Source of the DNA: Candidatus Aenigmatarchaeota archaeon
GTDB lineage: Archaea; EX4484-52
Length of the DNA stretch: 50,822 nt
Reading direction: 5' to 3'
Assembly (NCBI GenBank): GCA_023137195.1
Contig: JAGLPV010000021.1
Location: 1-50,822 of the forward strand
Positions 25,458-35,374 of this stretch are shown in pieces. The translations under genes and the position numbers were made by a program. The stretch's first letter is position 1, and every line of letters starts with the position of its first letter. The notes beneath the pieces are model-generated. The model ran no database searches and had not been told where the DNA came from. It saw only the letters and a program-made list of their open reading frames with translations.

Positions 25458-26318
25458 TCAAAACCCTTCAAGAATCTCTTCAATCTGCCTCTTGTTAATC
25501 GGCTTTTTCATGTAGTCTTTCGCCCCAAGTTCAATACACTGTTTTTTCGTCTTCTCATCATACACAGAAGTCTCCATCACAACAACAACACCCGGGTTGT
25601 CTTTCTTAATCTTCCCTAATGCCTCTACTCCGTCCATCTTCGGCATTTTGATATCCAAAAGAACAAGCGCTGGCTTCTCTTCCTTCGCCTTTGCCACAGC
25701 CTCCACTCCATCGACCGCCTCAATCACATTATATTTACCTACATCAATATAACTCTTGAGAGTCCCTCTCATCATTGACGAGTCATCCACAATAAGAACC
25801 TTTTTTTTCTTCCCTATGCTTTTCTCCTGTTTTCCTGCTTCTGCAATAAATGCTACTTCCTTTGCCTCAAGCACTTTGCCAAGATCTACAAGTATTATCA
25901 ACCTCTCATCAAGTATCCCAACACCCTGTATGTAATCGGAATTAATCTTTTTGGTTATCGCAGATGGAGCCGGCTCAACCTTATCTCCTGTGATTCTCAG
26001 CACTTCATTACACTCATCAACCACCATGCCGACAGTATTGTCATGTATATCTGTAATCAGCACCCTTGTGTTCTTGTCTTTCTCCTTAACAGGCAGGTTT
26101 AGTTTTTTTGCAAGGTCTATCACAACGATGATTTTTCCTCTTAAGTTTATGACGCCGAGGATGTAGTCTTCTGTATTTGGAACTTTTGTGACATCCTCCA
26201 TCTTGATAATTTCTCTTACATCATTTATGTCCACGCCGAATTCTTCATTCTCTATTTTGAAGACCACCAACTGTCTCTCGAAGAATTGCTTTTCTGTGTC
26301 TTTTTGTTCATCTGCCAT
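25458..26318 (-). CDS. CheV-like protein (CheW domain + REC domain), copy A
   Basis: CheW motif VFKIENEEFGVDINDVREIIKMEDVTKVPNTEDYILGVINLRGKIIVVIDLAKKL; REC VLIVDDSSMMRGTLKSY, LVLLDIKMPKMDG, YMKKPINK. Confidence 0.94.
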   Translation of the reverse strand: MADEQKDTEKQFFERQLVVFKIENEEFGVDINDVREIIKMEDVTKVPNTEDYILGVINLRGKIIVVIDLAKKLNLPVKEKDKNTRVLITDIHDNTVGMVVDECNEVLRITGDKVEPAPSAITKKINSDYIQGVGILDERLIILVDLGKVLEAKEVAFIAEAGKQEKSIGKKKKVLIVDDSSMMRGTLKSYIDVGKYNVIEAVDGVEAVAKAKEEKPALVLLDIKMPKMDGVEALGKIKKDNPGVVVVMETSVYDEKTKKQCIELGAKDYMKKPINKRQIEEILEGF

Positions 26319-26339
26319 ACGAAGCCTCCTTATATGAAA

Positions 26340-28652
26340 TTATTTCTTTACCTCCTCTTTGCCTTTCTTTTTATTTCCATCCGGCTTGTCTCCTTTTTTC
26401 ACAGATTCTTTCTTATGCTCTATTTTTTTATCCTCTCTTACTGTATCTTCTACAGAAGAATCATCCAACTTAAATTCTGAAACAATCTTCTTTAAGTCCT
26501 CTGCTCCCTGGGCAAGACTCTGTGCTGCTTCACTTACCTGTGTCATGGACGCTGTTGTCTCCTCCATAGATGCTGATACTTCCTCGGATGCTGCTGCACT
26601 CTCTTCTGCTATTGCACTGACCTCTGCTGCCGATTTTGAGACTTTTTCCACACCGGCCTGCGATTCCTGTGCCGCAGCACTTACTTCCTGCACCTGTCCG
26701 GCAATGCCTTTCACAAGCTCACTGATATTTTCAAGCGATTGTACTGCTTCATGGATTACCGCCGAACCCTTATCTACTGCCTTTTTCGTGCTGTCCATCC
26801 CGGAAACAGATGTTTTTGTCTCTTCCTGCACAGCTGTTATCAAATCTGCAATCTGTGTTGTTGCTTTCTGCGACTCTTCTGCAAGTTTTCTTACCTCATC
26901 TGCAACAACTGCAAATCCTCTTCCGGCTTCTCCTGCCCGTGCCGCTTCAATTGCAGCATTCAATGCAAGAAGATTTGTCTGCTCTGAAATGTTGTTTATG
27001 ACATCTATAATCTTGCCGATTTCCTGGCTCTTTGTATCCAAAGCCGCTATATTTCCTGATGTTTTCTCTGCTGTCTCCATTATCTGGGTCATCGACTCGC
27101 CTGCTCTTTTTCCTGCTCCAAGACCATCAACAGCAGTTTTCTGCGCATTAGAAGCATTTTCAGCGGTTTTCTGGGAATTGTCCGCAACCATTTTTGTAGC
27201 ATTACCGACTTCCTCGATAGATGATTTTGTTTCACCGCTAAGCCTTGAAAGATCCTGTCCTCCCTTTGCAACTTCCTGTATTGTGGATGACACCTGCTGG
27301 CTTGATGCATTTACCTGCTCCGATGAAGCAGAAAGCTCTTCAGCAGATGATGCCGCAATATTAGCATTCTTGGTTATATTAGATATAAGACTTCTCAGGT
27401 TGCCAAGCATAGTTTTCATTGCATTTGTAAGCACAAGAATATCTCCCTTAGCATCTATATTTATATCCTTTGTCAAATCCCCTTTCGCAATAGTCTTGGC
27501 AATTTCTGTCAATTTTTGCGCAGGTCCTGCAACATTATCAAGCATTGAATTCAATGAATTTCCAAGCATACCGATTTCATCTTTGCTATCTACAGTAGCC
27601 CGCCTATCTAATTCAACGGTCTCTTCCAGTCCTCTAAGTTCTCTTACAAGACGGTCAATTGGTTTAGTAATAAGTTTTGCAATAAACAATGCAATTAGAA
27701 CGCTCAAAATTACAGCAACAATTGTAAATCCTACAATCATTGTATTTGCAGAAGATTGTGCAGAAAGCATCTCATCTTTTTGATCCGCACGAATTTCATT
27801 TGCTATATTCTCAAATTCCCTTGCTGCTGCAACAACATTTTCTTCCTCTGCCAGTTGTTCATGATAGAGGGATATGTACTCTTCTCCGGCAGTCTCGTAT
27901 TCTCCCAATGCCTTTGTAATCGTATCAATCTGGTCTAAATTCACCTGCTGATTGAACTTTGCTCTTGTAGTCTTGCACTGGCTGTCTATATCCTCAACAA
28001 GACCTCTCCATTCTGCTGCATATTTTTCATCCTTCCTAAGCATGTAGTTCTTTTCAGCAACCCTTACCGATTCCGCGTATTTTATGAGTCTGTTCGCATC
28101 ATCTGCCTTTCCTATTCTATCTGTAAGCTCTGCTGTTGATTTTCCTGATGCTAAATCTGCATCCAACTGCTCCTTCTGAGATATCCTTAGGGCATCGCAT
28201 TCTGCTTCAACAATCCTCGCTTTCTCAACCATTATCATTTTTGCATCTTCCTGTTCATCGTATATGTCCTCAAATTCCGCAATAGAAGCTTCGTATTTGT
28301 CAAGTTCTTCTGAAAGAGCATCCATCTGCGCTATATTGTCAACGCTATTGAACTTGGCTTTTGTTTGGGCAATCTGGGTATGTGCTCCTTCAACAACAGC
28401 GTTTAGTTTCTGTATAGAATGTTCAGTATCGCTCCCCTGAAGGTCGTATCCTCTCAGCTGGAAGTTCTTTTCCTGCTGTCTTGCCTTCAATACATCTTTC
28501 ACAAGACGATTCGCATCATCTGCCTTATCTACTCTATCAACAACAGTAGACATACTACTATATCCGGTATATCCAATTATAGCAGCAATCAATACCACAA
28601 CAACAAACCCGCAAAGAATTTTCGAGCCGATTTTCATATCCTTGAATCTCAT
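26340..28652 (-). CDS. Methyl-accepting chemotaxis protein A with HBM-like sensor
   Basis: [40 protein letters not shown] signalling tip; HAMP; two RxxEKNFxLR-type sensor motifs; ATG at 28652 preferred to GTG at 28661. Confidence 0.95.
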   Translation of the reverse strand: MRFKDMKIGSKILCGFVVVVLIAAIIGYTGYSSMSTVVDRVDKADDANRLVKDVLKARQQEKNFQLRGYDLQGSDTEHSIQKLNAVVEGAHTQIAQTKAKFNSVDNIAQMDALSEELDKYEASIAEFEDIYDEQEDAKMIMVEKARIVEAECDALRISQKEQLDADLASGKSTAELTDRIGKADDANRLIKYAESVRVAEKNYMLRKDEKYAAEWRGLVEDIDSQCKTTRAKFNQQVNLDQIDTITKALGEYETAGEEYISLYHEQLAEEENVVAAAREFENIANEIRADQKDEMLSAQSSANTMIVGFTIVAVILSVLIALFIAKLITKPIDRLVRELRGLEETVELDRRATVDSKDEIGMLGNSLNSMLDNVAGPAQKLTEIAKTIAKGDLTKDINIDAKGDILVLTNAMKTMLGNLRSLISNITKNANIAASSAEELSASSEQVNASSQQVSSTIQEVAKGGQDLSRLSGETKSSIEEVGNATKMVADNSQKTAENASNAQKTAVDGLGAGKRAGESMTQIMETAEKTSGNIAALDTKSQEIGKIIDVINNISEQTNLLALNAAIEAARAGEAGRGFAVVADEVRKLAEESQKATTQIADLITAVQEETKTSVSGMDSTKKAVDKGSAVIHEAVQSLENISELVKGIAGQVQEVSAAAQESQAGVEKVSKSAAEVSAIAEESAAASEEVSASMEETTASMTQVSEAAQSLAQGAEDLKKIVSEFKLDDSSVEDTVREDKKIEHKKESVKKGDKPDGNKKKGKEEVKK

Positions 28653-28710
28653 ATTTTTCACACTATTTTATTTTTATTATCCTATATAAAAAATACTGCA
28701 TATATAAACA

Positions 28711-28729
28711 TACACTACAAAATAGTGTA
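28711..28729. promoter_or_regulatory. Inverted repeat in MCP-A/HxlR intergenic region (candidate operator)
   Basis: TACACTA CAAAA TAGTGTA; related CACTATTTTA next to the MCP-A start. Confidence 0.5.
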
Positions 28730-28738
28730 GTTATATTA

Positions 28739-28756
28739 TATATAATGCATTATATA
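28739..28756. promoter_or_regulatory. Perfect 18-bp palindrome upstream of HxlR gene
   Basis: TATATAATGCATTATATA. Confidence 0.45.
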
Positions 28757-28764
28757 ACTCTACT

Positions 28765-29127
28765 ATGAGCAATCATTATTATGATGAACTAAAAAAAAGC
28801 ATGTTGCTGAAACTGCTTCAACTGCTTGGCAAAAAATGGTCTATGTCAATTTTAATTTCATTTATTGATGATGAAAAACAGCAATATTGCACAATAATGA
28901 AAAAATTCAAAAAAGCAATCAATCCTACTCTTTTGTCAGAGAGGCTAAAATCTTTTGAAAAACACAGCATCATAATGAAATGCGATGACGGCTGTTACCA
29001 GATTACAGAACTGGGCAAAAAAGTAATCACTTATCTCGATACTTTTAAAGAGGAAATGGAAAAAAATAATTTCACCTTCCCTGAAAAACTCAAATCAAAA
29101 AAGTATTTTGGTAATGTATATTATTGA
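28765..29127 (+). CDS. HxlR-family winged-helix transcriptional regulator
   Basis: LLGKKWSMSILISFIDDEKQQYCTIMKKFKKAINPTLLSERLKSFEKHSIIMK...YQITELGKKV. Confidence 0.85.
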   Translation: MSNHYYDELKKSMLLKLLQLLGKKWSMSILISFIDDEKQQYCTIMKKFKKAINPTLLSERLKSFEKHSIIMKCDDGCYQITELGKKVITYLDTFKEEMEKNNFTFPEKLKSKKYFGNVYY

Positions 29128-29144
29128 AAAGAGCAATCGCTTAT

Positions 29145-30542
29145 CTAAAAATCATCCAGATCAAAGACGACAAACCCGCTCTTTCTTAATTCATCTTTAC
29201 CCTCTATTTTTCTGGCAATCAAACCAAAATGCTCTTTCCGACTCTCATCACGCCACTGGACATAATACGATTTCTGCTTCAACTTTTCAAGAATATCCAA
29301 TGCCTTATTCTTACCCAAATCCATCCATTTGCATTCAAAGAACCCAATCTCTTTTGCATCCTCATTCAACGCAACAAGGTCTAACTCCACCTCTTTCCGA
29401 CCATTATCCGACTTATAATGCCCCCACCAGTTGCCGATTTTTTCAAAATGAAATTTTAATTTATTCTTTCTATTCAAATCAATCAAAAATTCCTTTGATA
29501 TACCTTCAAACACATATCCAATATAAGAATCAAGATTGTCATAGATTAACTTTGCAATCTTGTCTTTATCCCCTCCTTCAATTTCAGACAGATTGGGATA
29601 AATAAAACGAAACCAGAACTTAAAATAATTATCTGAAATCACATAATGCGTATTTTTTGTTTTTACTTTTTTTTCTGTAACCTTTATTATCTTTTTTACA
29701 AATCTCAAATTAGACAGAACAGACAAATATTTAGGCAGTTTATTTACATCTATATTTGACTTGGATGCAAGTATACTCATTCTCAATGGTCTGTCCTTGA
29801 TTTGCTCTAAAAGAGTAAGATACGTCCCTGTATCCCTCAACTCCTGTTTCAACAAAAACAACGGCTCCTTGTACAATATCTTATCCTGTCTGAGGATATT
29901 TTCTTCTATATTTTTTCTGATTGATTTCTTATCATCAAATTCAAGCAGATACATCGGGATATTTCCCAGTATTGAATGTGCCTGTATTTTTTGCCCTAAA
30001 TTATATTTGGGGAAAAACTCAAAAACATTTTTCAAAAACATAGGCAATAACTCGATTTGTCCTGTCCTCCTGCCGTAAAGCGGACTCTTGTAATCCAGCA
30101 AATCCTCCATCATGCTAATAGAAGAGCCGCAAAGAATCAAAAAAATATTTGTATCTTTAAAATACTCATCCCACGCCATCTGGAATAAAGAAGCCATTGC
30201 CTTGTTTTTCCCCATCAAATAAGGAAATTCATCAATTACAAGAATCAATCTTTCCTTAGATTTTTGCGAAATATATTCAAATAAATCCTCCCAACTCTCA
30301 ACAAGAGGTGTCATTTCATCAAAACTCTCAGCAATTCTTTTTGCTATCTTTTTTATCTGGATCAGATCATTTTCCTGGCTGCACAAATAATATATGTATT
30401 TCTTGTTTTTGCAGAATTCTTTAATAAGAGCAGTTTTCCCAACTCTTCGCCTACCATAAACCAGTAAAAATTCAGGATTTCCTGAATCATGCCTTTGATT
30501 TAATGCTGTCAGTTCCTGTCTTCTGTTAATAAACAAACTCAT
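29145..30542 (-). CDS. Archaeal AAA ATPase (ATPase_2 + DUF234-type C-terminus)
   Basis: FINRRQELTALNQ, LLVYGRRRVGKTALIKEF Walker A, LILVIDEFPYLM Walker B, C-terminal nuclease-like ELDLVALNEDAKEIGFFECKW. Confidence 0.92.
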   Translation of the reverse strand: MSLFINRRQELTALNQRHDSGNPEFLLVYGRRRVGKTALIKEFCKNKKYIYYLCSQENDLIQIKKIAKRIAESFDEMTPLVESWEDLFEYISQKSKERLILVIDEFPYLMGKNKAMASLFQMAWDEYFKDTNIFLILCGSSISMMEDLLDYKSPLYGRRTGQIELLPMFLKNVFEFFPKYNLGQKIQAHSILGNIPMYLLEFDDKKSIRKNIEENILRQDKILYKEPLFLLKQELRDTGTYLTLLEQIKDRPLRMSILASKSNIDVNKLPKYLSVLSNLRFVKKIIKVTEKKVKTKNTHYVISDNYFKFWFRFIYPNLSEIEGGDKDKIAKLIYDNLDSYIGYVFEGISKEFLIDLNRKNKLKFHFEKIGNWWGHYKSDNGRKEVELDLVALNEDAKEIGFFECKWMDLGKNKALDILEKLKQKSYYVQWRDESRKEHFGLIARKIEGKDELRKSGFVVFDLDDF

Positions 30543-30580
30543 AATAATAATTATTACAAGTATAATTTTAAATAGTTTTC

Positions 30581-30673
30581 TTAAAAATCATCCAAATCAA
30601 ACACAAAAAAACCAATCTTCCTCAATTCTTCTTTTCCTTCAATTTTTCTGCCAATCAACCCGAAATGCTCTGT
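30581..30673 (-). pseudogene. 3' fragment of a second ATPase_2/DUF234 gene
   Basis: Reverse translation EHFGLIGRKIEGKEELRKIGFFVFDLDDF* versus intact EHFGLIARKIEGKDELRKSGFVVFDLDDF*. Confidence 0.85.
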
Positions 30674-30746
30674 CTAATTAATTTCCTGAATTATCATGTA
30701 TTAAGATTAAAACTACTTATATACTAAATTATATAAATATAATCTC

Positions 30747-31034
30747 TTGTATAATGATACCTATTCTACAAACAAACAAAATGGTGGTAATATTTCAAGA
30801 CACAAAACCCAATCAGAACAAAAACAAAAAGATATTGACGAACTTACAAATATTCTAAAAGAAGCAATAAAATCAGATGGCTGCTGTTTCTGCAATAATT
30901 CTCATCCCTGCCAGACACTGGAAACTGCAATCCTCTGCAAATACAAAAAAAGCTATGTGCACATAGAATGCTGCTCTTCAAAATGCAGTTGGCATGGTGA
31001 ACCATGCAAGCATGCAATCAACATCCATATGTAA
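30747..31034 (+). CDS. Possible Cys-rich small protein
   Basis: 95-aa ORF with clustered Cys/His (CCFCNNSHPC...CC..C..HGEPCKH). Confidence 0.4.
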   Translation: MYNDTYSTNKQNGGNISRHKTQSEQKQKDIDELTNILKEAIKSDGCCFCNNSHPCQTLETAILCKYKKSYVHIECCSSKCSWHGEPCKHAINIHM

Positions 31035-31048
31035 ACTCTAAATCACAG

Positions 31049-31213
31049 TTACTTGTTCTTAATATTCTTCAACACATCGCCAATCTGTCTCTTGTTAATC
31101 GGCTTTTTCAGGTAGTCTTTCGCCCCAAGTTCAATGCACTGCTTTTTTGTCTTCTCATCATACACAGAAGTCTCCATCACAACAACAACACCCTGGTTGT
31201 CTTTCTTAAGTTT
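31049..31213 (-). pseudogene. C-terminal REC fragment of a third CheV-like gene
   Basis: KKDNQGVVVVMETSVYDEKTKKQCIELGAKDYLKKPINKRQIGDVLKNIKNK*; 31081-31209 differs from 25481-25609 at 6 positions by my count. Confidence 0.9.
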
Positions 31214-31455
31214 GTATATTGATGTTTAATTACGAGGAAATTTTTGAGATATCCTTTAAAATAATCATAAATGTTTCCTTACAATCGACTCTACTATTAC
31301 ACTTCATTTCACCTCCGCTGGAGCAAAAGGTATTACAAAGAATCATAAAAAAAGGATTTTTATAACTCATTCCTACAAACGAAGTCATACTACATAACCT
31401 TATATTAAATGTTTGTATATATTCTTATTTACTATTATTGATAATATATTTTTAT

Positions 31456-31671
31456 ATGAGCAAATACATCCCCATGATAATGGACATTTTAGATGAAAAA
31501 GAAATCAAAAGCACAAACGAGATTTTAAAGAAACTCGAAGAAAGAAGCGGAAAAACAATCAATTGGCATTATATTTACCATATTTTAATGAAATTGAAAG
31601 AAAACGGAGAAATTGAACGATATAAAGCAAATGCCGGCTTTTTTTGGAGAAAAAGAAAAGCAAGAGAATAG
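31456..31671 (+). CDS. Small winged-helix DNA-binding protein
   Basis: MSKYIPMIMDILDEKEIKSTNEILKKLEERSGKTINWHYIYHILMKLKENGEIERYKANAGFFWRKR. Confidence 0.6.
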   Translation: MSKYIPMIMDILDEKEIKSTNEILKKLEERSGKTINWHYIYHILMKLKENGEIERYKANAGFFWRKRKARE

Positions 31672-31682
31672 AAAAATCTTTT

Positions 31683-32102
31683 TTAAGTAAACTTTCGACA
31701 ATCGCTGAGTCTATCCTTTCCACTCTTTTGATAGCCAACTATTTTATCTATCCTCTTTTTCAGGTCAAATATATCAAACGGCTTTTCAATATAATCTCTC
31801 GAAACAGCACTACCCAATTCTCTGCTTACATCATCTGTTCTTGCTGTCAAAAAAACAATAGGTATCTTTTTCCATTTAGGCTTTGATTGTATCTGCGCTG
31901 CGGTCTCCAAACCATCTATGCCCGGCATCATTATATCCAGCAAAATTAAATCCGGTATTTGTCTGTTTTTTAACAAAGATATGCATTCCTCCCCACTATC
32001 TGCCTCCATAAAAGAATAACTCGATGAGATATCATCAAGACCTCTCTTCACACAATGAATCATATCATAATTGTCATCTACAATCATTATTGTTTTTTTC
32101 AT
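31683..32102 (-). CDS. CheY-like response regulator, copy B
   Basis: MIVDDNYDMIHCVKRGLDD, LILLDIMMPGIDG, FLTARTDD, IEKPFD; close paralog of 24848..25219. Confidence 0.92.
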   Translation of the reverse strand: MKKTIMIVDDNYDMIHCVKRGLDDISSSYSFMEADSGEECISLLKNRQIPDLILLDIMMPGIDGLETAAQIQSKPKWKKIPIVFLTARTDDVSRELGSAVSRDYIEKPFDIFDLKKRIDKIVGYQKSGKDRLSDCRKFT

Positions 32103-32113
32103 AACTTTCCTTT

Positions 32114-32986
32114 TTAGATACTTTTCAAAATATCAACAATCTGCTTCTTGCTAATTGGTTTTTTCAGGTAATCCTTTGCCCCTGATTTAAGACACAACTC
32201 CTTTGTTTCATCCTCGTAAACTGATGTTTCCATCACAACAACAGTCTTTGGATTCACCTCTTTAATCTGTTTGAGTGCTCCAATTCCGTCCAGCTTTGGC
32301 ATCTTAATATCCAACAGGATAAGAGAAGGCTTTTCTTCCTTTACCTTCAATACAGCTTCCTCCCCATCTCCTGCCTCAATCACATCATATTTATCTGCAT
32401 CAATATAACTTTTCAATGTCCCTCTCATCATTGACGAGTCATCCACAATAAGCACTTTTTTCTTTTCCTCTTTTTTTTCTGGTTGCCCTGAATGTTGATC
32501 TTCCACCTGCTTTATATAATCCACATCCTTGTTTTCAAATACTTTCCCCAGATCAAGCAGAATCAGAATCCTATCCTCCAATATACCAACACCCTGCAGA
32601 TAATCTGAATCTATTTTTTTGGTAATTGTGGAAGGAGCCGGCTTTATTTTATCTCCGGTAATTCTCAATACCTCATTACACTCGTCAACAACCATCCCAA
32701 CGGTATTACCTTCAAATTCTGTTATTATTACTCTTGTATTTTTATCTCTTTCTTTAGCAGGCATACCTAATTTTTTTGCCAGATCAACCACAACGATTAT
32801 TTTGCCGCGCAGATTTATCACACCAATAATGTAGTCTTCGGTTCTGGGAATATGGGTAATATCCTCCATCTTAATGATTTCTCTCACATCATTAATGTCC
32901 ACCCCGAATTCCTCTTTCTCGATTCTGAAGATAACGAGCTGGCGCTCGAAAAACCGTTTTTCTGTATCTTTTTGCTCTTCTTCCAT
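32114..32986 (-). CDS. CheV-like protein (CheW + REC), copy B
   Basis: IFRIEKEEFGVDINDVREIIKMEDITHIPRTEDYIIGVINLRGKIIVVVDLAKKL; VLIVDDSSMMRGTLKSY, LILLDIKMPKLDG. Confidence 0.94.
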   Translation of the reverse strand: MEEEQKDTEKRFFERQLVIFRIEKEEFGVDINDVREIIKMEDITHIPRTEDYIIGVINLRGKIIVVVDLAKKLGMPAKERDKNTRVIITEFEGNTVGMVVDECNEVLRITGDKIKPAPSTITKKIDSDYLQGVGILEDRILILLDLGKVFENKDVDYIKQVEDQHSGQPEKKEEKKKVLIVDDSSMMRGTLKSYIDADKYDVIEAGDGEEAVLKVKEEKPSLILLDIKMPKLDGIGALKQIKEVNPKTVVVMETSVYEDETKELCLKSGAKDYLKKPISKKQIVDILKSI

Positions 32987-32999
32987 TTTAATCACTGCT

Positions 33000-35087
33000 T
33001 TATTTTTTTACCTGTTTTTTCTGTTTTGGTTCTTCTTTTTTGACAGCAGGCGATTTTGCCTGCTGTTTTGTTTCCTGCTGCTGGATGAGGCTCTCATCAA
33101 TCTTAAACTGACTGATTAGCTTCTTCAGGTCTTCTGCGCCTTGTGCAAGTAGCTGGGCAGATTCTGCAACCTGTGTCATGGATGCTGTAGTCTCTTCCAC
33201 AGAAGCTGAAACCTCTTCCGAACCAGCGGCAGATTCTTCTGCAACCGCGCTTACTTCATTGATTGATTTATCTACTTTTTCTGCATTTGCAAGCTGTTCT
33301 TGTGTGGATGCACTAATCTCCTGTATCTGGTCTGCAACACCGGAAACTTTACTGCTTATAAGTTCCAGCGACTTCAATGCCTCATTTACTGTCTGGCTTC
33401 CTTCCTCAACTTCCTTTGTTCCTACCTGCATGGAGTCAACTGCCTTGTTAGTGCTTTCGGTAATGTCACTTATCATTGTCTCAATTTGCTTTGTTGCTTT
33501 TTGCGACTCCTCGGCAAGCTTTCTTACCTCATCTGCAACAACTGCAAATCCTCGTCCTGCTTCTCCTGCCCGTGCTGCCTCAATTGCAGCATTTAATGCC
33601 AGAAGATTTGTCTGCTCTGAAATAGAGTTAATCGCCTCAACGATTTTTGTTATCTCCTTGCTTTTTTCTCCAAGCTCACCAACAACCTTTGCAGAAGTAC
33701 CAACAGCACTACTAATATCACCCATTTTCTCTCCTGCTTTTTTTGCTGCCGCAGCACCACTCAATGAAGCCTCGTTTGCCTCAGTAGCGTTTTTGGCAGA
33801 ATCCTGTGCAGATTCTGCAACTGCCTTTATTGAAGCAATCAATTGCTGGGCTCCTTCTTTTGTTTCACCTGCATTCTTGCTCAAGTTCTGTCCTCCTTTA
33901 GCAATCTCCTGTATTGTTGAACTCACCTGCTCTGTTGATGCATTAACCTCCTGCGCACTTGCCGAGAGTTCTTCTGCAGTTGATGCTGCCATCTGTGAAT
34001 TCTGCATGACTTTTGCTACCATATTAGAAAGATTATCAGCCATCATATTTAATGCATTTGCCAGAGTTCCTATTTCATCCTTACTCTGGTAATTTATCCT
34101 TTTGCTTAAATCACCATTAGCCATTGTCTTTGCAAAATCCACGCCTTTCAACAATGGTCTTGTAATTATTCTGGCCAGGAACAGGGCTATAACCACACCA
34201 AGTATCACAGCAATAATTATCGAAGCAATGATTATCATATTTGCCGTTGAACTCAACTCCTGTGCCTCGTTCTTTGCAACTTCCAACTGAGCATAACCTG
34301 CATTTTCTGCTGCCTGTGCCTGCTCTATAACAGTTAGCCCCATGGTGTTCATATCAACCAAAATAATTTGCAGTTTTTTGACATTTTCAATCCAGTCCAC
34401 GCATAGTTTTTTATATTCTTGTACCTGTATTTTTGCCTGCGCTATTATTTGCCTGTCGGCAGGAGTAGCTACAGTCATTTCCTGTTCATTAAGAAGTACC
34501 GCCAAAGAAGCAAAATCAATCATTAATTTCTCTTCAGATGCCTTATCCTTCCTTAACATGTAATTTTTTTCCTGTACTCTACATTCTTTCACAAGAGCAT
34601 ATGCTTCTTGATTGTTTTTTAATAAATTCTCGATTACTCTTGCATTCTCAACAATTGTTGTTTCAGTTTCCCTGTTTTGGACAAGTAGTGCAACTGCTTC
34701 ATGGTATTTTGCCTCATACGCTTCTGTTTCTTCTCTTGCCTCCCGGGAGAGTTTAAGCAGTTCATCATTATCATACTCTGCCGCCAACTCGTCAACTTCA
34801 TCCAAAAAACCATATAGTTCTGCAACATTTTGCTTTGCACGCTCATAAATTTCATCCTCTTCTTCAAGCAGATAATTCTTCTCTTCCAGAATAGTGGACA
34901 GAGCCATTCTCTCAACGCCTGTCGCATACTCGACGGCTTTTGCATTATTGTCTGTTATGCCAAACAAGGCACCAGATATATTTCCGATATAGCTATAAGC
35001 CAATATCCCTAAAATTACTGTAATTGCAACAAGGGATAAAGAACCACCTAATATCTTATTTCTTACACTCATATCATTTAGATTCAT
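33000..35087 (-). CDS. Methyl-accepting chemotaxis protein B with HBM-like sensor
   Basis: [55 protein letters not shown] and [13 protein letters not shown] sensor motifs. Confidence 0.95.
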   Translation of the reverse strand: MNLNDMSVRNKILGGSLSLVAITVILGILAYSYIGNISGALFGITDNNAKAVEYATGVERMALSTILEEKNYLLEEEDEIYERAKQNVAELYGFLDEVDELAAEYDNDELLKLSREAREETEAYEAKYHEAVALLVQNRETETTIVENARVIENLLKNNQEAYALVKECRVQEKNYMLRKDKASEEKLMIDFASLAVLLNEQEMTVATPADRQIIAQAKIQVQEYKKLCVDWIENVKKLQIILVDMNTMGLTVIEQAQAAENAGYAQLEVAKNEAQELSSTANMIIIASIIIAVILGVVIALFLARIITRPLLKGVDFAKTMANGDLSKRINYQSKDEIGTLANALNMMADNLSNMVAKVMQNSQMAASTAEELSASAQEVNASTEQVSSTIQEIAKGGQNLSKNAGETKEGAQQLIASIKAVAESAQDSAKNATEANEASLSGAAAAKKAGEKMGDISSAVGTSAKVVGELGEKSKEITKIVEAINSISEQTNLLALNAAIEAARAGEAGRGFAVVADEVRKLAEESQKATKQIETMISDITESTNKAVDSMQVGTKEVEEGSQTVNEALKSLELISSKVSGVADQIQEISASTQEQLANAEKVDKSINEVSAVAEESAAGSEEVSASVEETTASMTQVAESAQLLAQGAEDLKKLISQFKIDESLIQQQETKQQAKSPAVKKEEPKQKKQVKK

Positions 35088-35374
35088 ATTTTCTCACATT
35101 TTATTCATTTAATCATATATATTTTTGTATATTCAAATATTTATATATTAAATATTATATATAAACCTTTATATATTTTACGGTAACTATTATCATGTAA
35201 TTTTATCATAACAAAATCCTTCGACTTCACAAAATTTCCTAAAAATCAGGGTAAACTTTTCATCTCTATCTTTAAACAATCAAAAACCGCCCTCTTAAAT
35301 ATCTATAAAAATAAAAAGACAATGCATAAATATATATAAAACCTTATATATTTTAAGTAATATAAATAAACCTT

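Noticed and set aside
26359-27783. 474-aa + strand ORF
   Set aside because: Antisense shadow of MCP-A; Ser/Ala-rich, no domain, and the minus-strand frame is clearly a methyl-accepting protein.
29108-29605. 165-aa + strand ORF after HxlR
   Set aside because: Antisense to the 3' end of the DUF234 ATPase.
31004-31222. 72-aa + strand ORF
   Set aside because: Antisense of the CheV-like REC fragment.
33178-34092. 304-aa + strand ORF
   Set aside because: Antisense shadow of MCP-B with the same composition artefact.
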